Of a stretch of DNA of 53,683 nt, positions 48,300 to 53,683 are shown piece after piece. Position 1 is the first letter of the stretch. Every line of letters starts with the position of its first letter. The notes beneath the pieces were generated by a model that saw only the letters and a program-made list of their open reading frames with translations, searched no databases and was not told the DNA's origin. The position numbers and the translations under genes were made by a program. Source of the stretch: an uncultured Methanobrevibacter sp. (GTDB taxonomy: Archaea; Methanobacteriota; Methanobacteria; Methanobacteriales; Methanobacteriaceae); contig NZ_CAMVTE010000016.1 in assembly GCF_947170395.1 (NCBI RefSeq), positions 1-53,683 of the forward strand. Reading direction: 5' to 3'.

Positions 48300-48785
48300 A
48301 TGAGTGAACTTAAACAATTAATAGAAAAATTTATAGAACTTGATGACAGTTTAAATGAAAAAGCAGAACAACTGGACCAAACTGAAGAGGCCTTCGAACA
48401 ATTTGAAGCAGAACATATTGACCAGATCAATGAATTGAATGAAACCTACCACGAAATCGAACACATGGTATTTCATGAGGAGTTCATAATCGTCTCCAAC
48501 AACTCAAGCGATGAAAAAGAGGTTGTTGCACTAATCATCAGCGATGAAAACGATGAAGAGGAAGAGTTTGTCATTCCAGTATTTACTGATGAAAAAGAAG
48601 CTGAAACTGCAATTGAAGAGTTCAAACAACAGTTCGGAGACATTGAATTTATCTGCGATAAAAAAACCGGAAACGAAATCGTAGCAGACCACCATGACGA
48701 TGAAGACTTCATTGGTCTTGCAATCAATGCACCACAACTGGACTTCGTTATTGCAACCGAAGACGTTCATGACTGCTGTGAATAG
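48300..48785 (+). CDS. SseB-like protein 1 with coiled-coil N-terminus
   Basis: A 161-residue acidic protein. Residues 1-60 form a coiled coil (IEKFIELDDSLNEKAEQLDQ). Residues 62-155 contain the core shared with three other proteins nearby: FVIPVFTDEKEAETA, then FIGLAINAPQ. The (I/V)P(V/I)FTD-x-x-E pattern and the late hydrophobic-IN match the SseB N-terminal domain. The ATG at 48300 has GTGATATC upstream; an earlier start would add 15 unlike residues. It heads a three-gene unit. Confidence 0.75.
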   Translation: MSELKQLIEKFIELDDSLNEKAEQLDQTEEAFEQFEAEHIDQINELNETYHEIEHMVFHEEFIIVSNNSSDEKEVVALIISDENDEEEEFVIPVFTDEKEAETAIEEFKQQFGDIEFICDKKTGNEIVADHHDDEDFIGLAINAPQLDFVIATEDVHDCCE

Positions 48786-48786
48786 T

Positions 48787-49230
48787 ATGAATCCTAAAGA
48801 TTATGAAGACTACCAGAAAAATAATGTAAAAGCTTCAAAAAGTCAAATTAAGGAATACATTCAGGTATATGCTGAAATGGCCAAAAAGCTTAAAAGCGAA
48901 GATGCAATTGAACTTGAAGCCGTAAAGGACAACATCAGAAAGGCATACCCTGAAGAGATTTATTTCACTTTGGTTGACGAGAAGGAGGATTTCGTCAAGT
49001 TAACACTGACAGAAACCACTAAACAGTATATCATCCCAGTCTTTACAGACATCAGGGAATATGCCCTTGGAAGTGCCAAAATCTCCAAATTATTTTTGGA
49101 CAAGCTCGAAATGAAGGAAATAACTCCAGAGGACATTTCAAAAATAGCCGAAGAGGATGAGCTGTTTCAGGGTTTTGTAATAAATCCCCACTCACAGAAC
49201 TTCAATATGGACAGGAACGGTGATTTTTGA
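48787..49230 (+). CDS. SseB-like protein 2
   Basis: A 147-residue protein with a charged helical N-terminus (about 1-55) and the shared core YIIPVFTDIREYALGS, then FQGFVINPHSQNF. The start used here lies one base after the stop of the first SseB-like gene (TAGTATG), which agrees with where similarity begins; the frame is open further upstream but those codons overlap the previous gene. Its stop overlaps the next start (TGATG). Function unknown. Confidence 0.75.
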   Translation: MNPKDYEDYQKNNVKASKSQIKEYIQVYAEMAKKLKSEDAIELEAVKDNIRKAYPEEIYFTLVDEKEDFVKLTLTETTKQYIIPVFTDIREYALGSAKISKLFLDKLEMKEITPEDISKIAEEDELFQGFVINPHSQNFNMDRNGDF

Positions 49231-49505
49231 TGAAACTCATTTGTCCGACAATCGGTGAAGACGAGGAAAGGGACTTTCTGGTTACAGGCACATTGGATGA
49301 CTTTAAAATTATTGTCTTTTCAAGTATGGATGAATATGAAAAGGGCATAAGACATCTGGAAGTAACTGATTATAAGCCTTGTGAAGTCTCAATGGAACTG
49401 TTTGAGGAACTGTCAAAAAAGGATGATGAATTTGCAGGCATCATTTTAAATTTGGCCAGTGAAAACAGATTCATTTCCAAAAATGAAATTTTGGAAAAAT
49501 TATAA
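49230..49505 (+). CDS. SseB-like protein 3, short form
   Basis: A 91-residue protein that appears to be the SseB-like core alone: FKIIVFSSMDEYEKGIRHL corresponds to PVFTD-x-EY-x-G in the others and FAGIILNLASENRFISK to the closing IN segment. The N-terminal helices are missing. The ATG at 49230 overlaps the previous stop by one base (TGATG). It ends the three-gene unit. Confidence 0.7.
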   Translation: MKLICPTIGEDEERDFLVTGTLDDFKIIVFSSMDEYEKGIRHLEVTDYKPCEVSMELFEELSKKDDEFAGIILNLASENRFISKNEILEKL

Positions 49506-49550
49506 TATTCTATTAACATTTTTATACCAAGAAATCATATACTTATTATC

Positions 49551-50645
49551 ATGGACAAAAGGCTGTTGTGGATAGACTGGATGAAGACTGTAGCCATTTT
49601 CGGCATAATCGGCATTCATGTTTCATCCCAACTGCTTAATCCTGACTTTTTATTTTCCCTTAAATGGTATCAGGGGGTTTTTGCAGCATCGGCATTCCGT
49701 TTCGGTGTGATACTGTTCATTATGGCTTCAGGATATCTGACATTAAGAAGACAGCAGACGATTTATGAAATTCCCAAACGTTTCAAAAGAATTTTTGTGC
49801 CGTTTGCATTCTGGCTAATATTATACTGCATCATTAAAGTTGTTTTTCAAAATGTATTGGGTCCAACCTGGAATTTAGGCGACCTTTTGGGTTTCATTTA
49901 CAGAGGATTTCTGGACCCTACAGTCATTTCCATTCAGTTCTGGTTCGTTTACATGATTTTGGGATTATACATCTTTTCACCAATCCTCAGCAGATGGATT
50001 CAGAATGCACCAATCAAGGAAATAGAATACGCCTTATGGATTTGGATTATCGTAAGCATATTGCAATTTTTCAACGTGAATTCACTCATTCTTGACTATT
50101 CCAGATATTTTACAGGTGCTATAGGATATTTCATTTTCGGATATTATCTGACAGTCAAGGATGATGATTTATACCGGAACAGAACCTTCGGTATGATGCT
50201 GTTTTTAGTGGGAACTGCAATAACGTTTTTCGGAACAATATCATTTTCCATGGTAAGTTTTGACCAGTCCCTGTTTTTCATTAAACTTGGAGACATCACT
50301 CCAGGAGCATGTCTGCAGGGAATAGGACTGTTCATAGTCATATTCAACACCAATTTCGATAATTTCAACAGCAGAATAAATAACATTGTCATGAAATTAA
50401 GCGAGTCAAGCTATGGAATATATCTCGCCAACATTCTGGTAATCAAGGTTTTGGAAAAGATTCATATCATAAATCTTGATAGTTTCACACTGCTGAGCAT
50501 CATCATTTCAACCGTTTTGGTTATTATCGTCAGCGCAGCAGTCATTGATATTATGAACATGATTCCAGTACTTAGAATCTTTTCATCAAAAAAAGCGGGA
50601 AAAACAATCAGCATTAAAAATTTAAAAATTAAAAAAAGAGTATGA
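49551..50645 (+). CDS. Acyltransferase 3 family membrane protein, second copy
   Basis: A 364-residue protein with about ten membrane helices and the family opening IDWMKTVAIFGIIGIHVSS, whose histidine is catalytic, followed by RFKRIFVPFAFWLILY. It is a divergent relative of the 20704 protein. A TATA-like element about 30 bases upstream and lack of an RBS suggest a leaderless mRNA. It probably acylates a surface or small-molecule acceptor. Confidence 0.87.
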   Translation: MDKRLLWIDWMKTVAIFGIIGIHVSSQLLNPDFLFSLKWYQGVFAASAFRFGVILFIMASGYLTLRRQQTIYEIPKRFKRIFVPFAFWLILYCIIKVVFQNVLGPTWNLGDLLGFIYRGFLDPTVISIQFWFVYMILGLYIFSPILSRWIQNAPIKEIEYALWIWIIVSILQFFNVNSLILDYSRYFTGAIGYFIFGYYLTVKDDDLYRNRTFGMMLFLVGTAITFFGTISFSMVSFDQSLFFIKLGDITPGACLQGIGLFIVIFNTNFDNFNSRINNIVMKLSESSYGIYLANILVIKVLEKIHIINLDSFTLLSIIISTVLVIIVSAAVIDIMNMIPVLRIFSSKKAGKTISIKNLKIKKRV

Positions 50646-50655
50646 TATTGAAGAA

Positions 50656-50925
50656 CTACTCCAATTCTTCTTCGTCTTCTTCAATAATATCATCATCCCC
50701 ATAATACCTGTATCTGTAAGCCATTTTAAATCCTGCATCAACTTCCCTTTTAGGTCTTCTTTTACGTTTGATGTTTGGACCGTTCATATCTTTAAAAGAA
50801 TCCTGAAACGGTTTGGCCAGATTTTTGTTTTCACGGTAGTATGTGGAATTCTTATGTCTAGTATGAGGTGCCTTATACATCCTTTTTCTTAAAAGCCGCC
50901 TTTTACTAGTAACACGTCTAATCAC
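50656..50925 (-). CDS. Small basic protein with acidic tail
   Basis: An 89-residue protein that is strongly basic for 65 residues (VTSKRRLLRKRM, IKRKRRPKRE) and ends in an acidic stretch (DDDIIEEDEEELE). This polarity is seen in small nucleic-acid or ribosome-associated proteins. There is no ATG near the start; a GTG at 50925 has GTGATTTTT in front, while a GTG at 50934 is another option. It begins about 10 bases after the upstream gene ends, and they are probably co-transcribed. Function unknown. Confidence 0.6.
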   Translation of the reverse strand: MIRRVTSKRRLLRKRMYKAPHTRHKNSTYYRENKNLAKPFQDSFKDMNGPNIKRKRRPKREVDAGFKMAYRYRYYGDDDIIEEDEEELE

Positions 50926-50934
50926 AAAAATCAC

Positions 50935-51129
50935 TTATCTGTTTCTGTTTTTGTTTTTGGTTGCAGATTTATCTAATGTGGCCTGGATTTCATCAATCCT
51001 TTCAACTACAACTTTGATAGCTTGTTCTCCTTGACGGGTAGGGTTAATACCCTGTTCAACAAGCAAAGCATCTCTGATATCTCTCAATCTATCAATTGAA
51101 TCAATTTTCATTATAGTACTGTAAAACAT
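50935..51129 (-). CDS. Small helical protein of unknown function
   Basis: A 64-residue protein, mostly helical, with IDRLRDIRDALLVEQGINP, then a helix and a basic Asn/Lys/Arg tail. The ATG at 51129 has GGAG nine bases upstream; another ATG at 51111 (MKIDS) has none. It precedes the basic/acidic small protein, so both may serve one complex. I do not recognise a family. Confidence 0.6.
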   Translation of the reverse strand: MFYSTIMKIDSIDRLRDIRDALLVEQGINPTRQGEQAIKVVVERIDEIQATLDKSATKNKNRNR

Positions 51130-51247
51130 CCTAACTGTCTCCTGATAAACTTAATATATAATATGAATTTCATATTAAAAAATGTTTTTGACAAAATGAT
51201 GTTTTCCAATAGCTAAGTTAATTAATCTTGAGGAGGAATATTTAATT

Positions 51248-52144
51248 ATGTTTGAAAAATTGCAGGTAATCTATTTGGCGGGAGGCTGCTTCTGGGGTGT
51301 TGAAGCCTATATTTCAAGGCTATTCGGTGTCAATCAGACGGAAGTGGGATACGCCAATGGCCGAGACCTTGCACCCACATATGAAAAGGTTTGCACAGGA
51401 AAGACCGGACATGCCGAAACAGTCAAGGTCACATATAATCCCAGATTCATTTCTCTGGAAGAAATTTTAGAGGAATTCTTTAAGATTATCGATCCATACA
51501 CCAAAAACCGTCAGGCAAATGACATTGGAACACAGTACAGGACAGGAATTTACTGGCAGGAGGAATCACAGGCAGAGACTGTTTTGAAATTCCTTTCAAA
51601 AAAGCGTCTTGAAGCTCCTAAAAAGATAGTTGTTGAAGCAAGAGCCATACTCAATTTCTATCCCGCTGAAGAATATCATCAGAAGTATCTTGAGAAAAAC
51701 CCGCAGGGCTATTGTCATGTTGATTTAAATTCAATAGACGTGAAAGGATTCGAACATTTAAATGATGAAGAGTATAAAATAACACAGCTGTCTTTAACAG
51801 AACCTCCCTTTAGCGGAAAATATGATGACTTTTTTGAGGAGGGTATATATGTAGACGTAGTAGATGGTGAAATTCTATTCAGTTCCGATGACAAGTTTGA
51901 CTCAGGATGCGGATGGCCTGCATTTTCAAGGCCCGTTTCAGAGGATGTGATTACAAAAAACAGGGATTTTTCCTATGGAACAACACGCATCGAAGTTAGA
52001 AGCGCAAAGTCAAACTCACACCTTGGCCACCTGTTTCATGACGGACAGGGAGGCTCTCAAAGATACTGCATCAATTCCGCAGCATTGAAATTCATACCAA
52101 AGGATGAAATTGAAGAATATATTAACAAGAAAAACAAAAAGTAG
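51248..52144 (+). CDS. msrAB: Peptide methionine sulfoxide reductase MsrA/MsrB fusion
   Basis: A 298-residue bifunctional repair enzyme without a signal peptide. The MsrA domain (about 1-155) has the catalytic cysteine in LAGGCFWGVE and GTQYRTGIYW. The MsrB domain (about 170-298) has FSGKYDDFFEEGIY, the substrate loop SGCGWPAFSRP and the catalytic cysteine in RYCINSAAL. The two zinc-binding CxxC pairs of some MsrB proteins are absent. It repairs both methionine sulfoxide isomers after oxidant exposure. GAGGAGGAATATTTAATT precedes the ATG. Confidence 0.95.
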   Translation: MFEKLQVIYLAGGCFWGVEAYISRLFGVNQTEVGYANGRDLAPTYEKVCTGKTGHAETVKVTYNPRFISLEEILEEFFKIIDPYTKNRQANDIGTQYRTGIYWQEESQAETVLKFLSKKRLEAPKKIVVEARAILNFYPAEEYHQKYLEKNPQGYCHVDLNSIDVKGFEHLNDEEYKITQLSLTEPPFSGKYDDFFEEGIYVDVVDGEILFSSDDKFDSGCGWPAFSRPVSEDVITKNRDFSYGTTRIEVRSAKSNSHLGHLFHDGQGGSQRYCINSAALKFIPKDEIEEYINKKNKK

Positions 52145-52149
52145 ATACA

Positions 52150-52545
52150 ATGAAACTGGAAGAGATTAAACATCCGGAGCTTAAAAATCATATCAACATG
52201 ATTTATATGCACGGTGAAAACGAAAACCAAAAAGCCATTGAGAAAACTGAAAGTGAAATAAGGGAATACATCAAAGACCAGGATTTCATCATATCAATCG
52301 AAGATGAGAAACCGGTTAAAATTCCATATGCCAATGATGGTGAATATCTGGTGCCCATCTTTACCGATGAAGCCGAATACATCAATGGAATGCAGTACTT
52401 TTCACTTAACGTAATGGATGAAAACAAGGAATATATAATTGAAAAACTGGATTACTTTAAAAAATTAAAAGAAGATCCTAATTTCTTAGGATACATCGTT
52501 AATATAGCAAGAGTAAGTTATATAATTAACCCTACTCTTTTATAA
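52150..52545 (+). CDS. SseB-like protein 4
   Basis: A 131-residue protein with a charged helical N-terminus (1-55) and the core YLVPIFTDEAEYINGMQYF, then FLGYIVNIARVSYIINP. It is clearly related to the three proteins at 48300-49505, though 2.6 kb away. It begins 5 bases after msrAB on the same strand, so it is probably co-expressed with that repair enzyme. The 3' end overlaps the convergent Mrp gene by 14 bases. Function unknown. Confidence 0.75.
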   Translation: MKLEEIKHPELKNHINMIYMHGENENQKAIEKTESEIREYIKDQDFIISIEDEKPVKIPYANDGEYLVPIFTDEAEYINGMQYFSLNVMDENKEYIIEKLDYFKKLKEDPNFLGYIVNIARVSYIINPTLL

Positions 52546-53512
52546 ACTCTTTTTGGATTTGTGAAACGATTTCCACAAATCTTTTTGAAACCTCATCGCT
52601 TGGGTCAAGTGTTGAGATAACACCTTCCCTATTAGGGGATTGTGCCACCTGCTCTTCGATTGGAAGGTCACCCAAATATGTGATTTCCATTTCATCAGCA
52701 AAAGCCTTTCCATTGCCTTCACCGAATATGTAGAGTTTCTCATCACAATGAGGACAGATATAATAGGCCATGTTTTCAATAAGACCAATCTTATCTATAT
52801 TCATCATTCCAACCATCTTGACACATTTCAAAACATCCTCCTGAGACACTACATTTGGTGTAGTTACCATAATCACAGCATCAGCATCAGGAATTGTTTG
52901 CAGTACAGTCAGAGGTTCATCTCCTGTGCCCGGCGGATTGTCGATGATTAGATAATCAAGTTCTCCCCAATGGGCATCTGAAATCAGCTGTTTGATAGCT
53001 CCTGTTTTTTGAGGTCCTCTCCAAATGATTGGTGTATCGATACTGTCCAGTAAAAATGCCATTGACATTACCTTAAGGCCGCTTTCAATGGTTACCGGAA
53101 ACATTGAGTGTTTGTATTCTTCCTGTTTTGCTTTGATGAATTCAGCTTTCTCTTCATCGTTTTCGAATGTTTCTTTTGCCATAGCTCCTTCGGTAAGTTC
53201 TTTAAATACTTCAAACTGGTAATTGCTGAAGTTTTCACCATATAACTCCAAACCCAACATTTTAGGAATATTCGGTCCGTGAATATCAGCATCCAAAATA
53301 CCGGTTTTGAAACCAAGTTTCTGTAATGTTTCAGCAAGATTTGCCGCTACGGTAGATTTACCTACTCCGCCTTTTCCGCTCATGACCACAATTTTGTGTT
53401 TGATTTGTCCAAGGTTTTTAGCGAGTCTGATTTCTTGTTCTATCATTTGCCTTTGTTGTTCAGGGGTCATTTGGCCTCCGTGACCATGATGACCGTGTCC
53501 ATGTTCTGCCAT
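52532..53512 (-). CDS. Mrp/NBP35-type iron-sulfur carrier ATPase
   Basis: A 326-residue P-loop ATPase. The deviant Walker A is VMSGKGGVGKSTVAANLA (about 43-60) and the Walker B-like segment is YLIIDNPPGTGDEP. The pair in ICPHCDEK (CxxC, about 253-256) bridges an Fe-S cluster between two subunits. The first 15 residues are histidine-rich (EHGHGHHGHGG), which may bind metal. These proteins hold and transfer Fe-S clusters to target enzymes. It follows the NADH oxidase-like gene by 24 bases. Confidence 0.93.
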   Translation of the reverse strand: MAEHGHGHHGHGGQMTPEQQRQMIEQEIRLAKNLGQIKHKIVVMSGKGGVGKSTVAANLAETLQKLGFKTGILDADIHGPNIPKMLGLELYGENFSNYQFEVFKELTEGAMAKETFENDEEKAEFIKAKQEEYKHSMFPVTIESGLKVMSMAFLLDSIDTPIIWRGPQKTGAIKQLISDAHWGELDYLIIDNPPGTGDEPLTVLQTIPDADAVIMVTTPNVVSQEDVLKCVKMVGMMNIDKIGLIENMAYYICPHCDEKLYIFGEGNGKAFADEMEITYLGDLPIEEQVAQSPNREGVISTLDPSDEVSKRFVEIVSQIQKEFIKE

Positions 53513-53536
53513 TTTATCATCTCCAAAATAATGTAA

Positions 53537-53683
53537 TTAATTGAACTTTTTACTTACTTCCTCTACAGCAAGGATTAGCGGATCTGTAACCATTGATACA
53601 GGAGGAGCATATGCAAATTCCATATTGCTTAAATCAAAGCAGGTCAAACCTTCGGTAATGGCCAATGTCATTGTATCAATTCT
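53537..53683 (-). CDS. NADH oxidase/CoA-disulfide reductase-like flavoprotein, C-terminal part
   Basis: The window edge cuts this gene. The last 48 codons before TAA read RIDTMTLAITEGLTCFDL, then MEFAYAPPVSMVTDPLILA. This matches the C-terminal dimer domain of FAD-dependent NADH oxidases and CoA-disulfide reductases (RID-x-x-x-AI---LT---L---YAPP-S---DP). The catalytic cysteine lies outside the window, so the exact activity is open. Confidence 0.8.
   Translation of the reverse strand, partial: RIDTMTLAITEGLTCFDLSNMEFAYAPPVSMVTDPLILAVEEVSKKFN

Overview
The window looks like a methanogenic archaeon of the order Methanobacteriales, most likely Methanobrevibacter or a close relative. The DNA is AT-rich. 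Ribosome binding sites are of the GGTGAT/GAGGTG type, TATA-like box A elements precede genes, and the tRNA genes do not encode CCA. The gene content also fits this group: archaeal-type malate dehydrogenase, NAD kinase and Mrp ATPase, a GGGtGRT/NifU-like pair, many small zinc-ribbon and membrane-anchored proteins, and several enzymes that look bacterial (family 1 uracil-DNA glycosylase, Dtd1-type deacylase, MsrAB, RNase HI). I could run no database search, so family names rest on motifs read by eye.

Layout. 1-4.0 kb: housekeeping genes (cysteine synthase, TlyA-like rRNA methyltransferase, zinc-ribbon protein, flavin disulfide reductase). 4.1-9.5 kb: an accessory island with three membrane-anchored TIR-domain proteins and an anchored partner in one operon, flanked by two paralogous anchored proteins, an M14-like zinc hydrolase, and a small divergent wHTH/RyR-like pair. 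9.6-12.7 kb: one 1036-residue protein with a DUF4145-like N-terminus, a zinc ribbon and many repeated helix-turn-helix-like modules. 12.9-17.7 kb: hexapeptide acetyltransferase, vWA protein, and a MarR regulator with two tandem MFS efflux pumps. 17.8-19.7 kb: a 12-gene tRNA cluster on the minus strand, with a long leader and tandem repeated promoter elements. 19.7-23.6 kb: small enzymes, an acyltransferase and uracil-DNA glycosylase. 23.7-29.9 kb: a cytidylyltransferase-oxidoreductase fusion, a TelA/XpaC-like envelope-stress operon, and Dtd. 29.9-37.9 kb: metabolism (SstT, malate dehydrogenase, amidohydrolase, NUDIX, GGGtGRT/NifU-like, NAD kinase, ferredoxin). 37.9-39.0 kb: a DUF4258/DUF2283 putative toxin-antitoxin pair whose first gene is split by a 319-bp non-autonomous IS200/IS605-type element. 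39.2-48.1 kb: iron-sulfur flavoprotein, Cas4-like nuclease, two methyltransferases, RNase HI, NhaC and a ketopantoate reductase. Three near-identical DtxR-like palindromes lie in promoters here. 48.1-52.5 kb: four SseB-like small proteins, a second acyltransferase, MsrAB. 52.5-53.7 kb: Mrp ATPase and the C-terminus of an NADH oxidase-like protein cut by the window edge.

The strongest leads are: the element-split toxin gene, where removing 319 bp exactly restores the reading frame and the element appears to keep a TnpB-type guide-RNA scaffold; the anchored TIR operon with a nearly identical tandem TIR pair; the 1036-residue HTH-repeat protein; a possible metal regulon marked by TTTAGG-N4-CCTAAA boxes; and the tRNA operon, with its duplicated upstream promoter element, spacer hairpins and a tRNA-Asp that has G at position 33.
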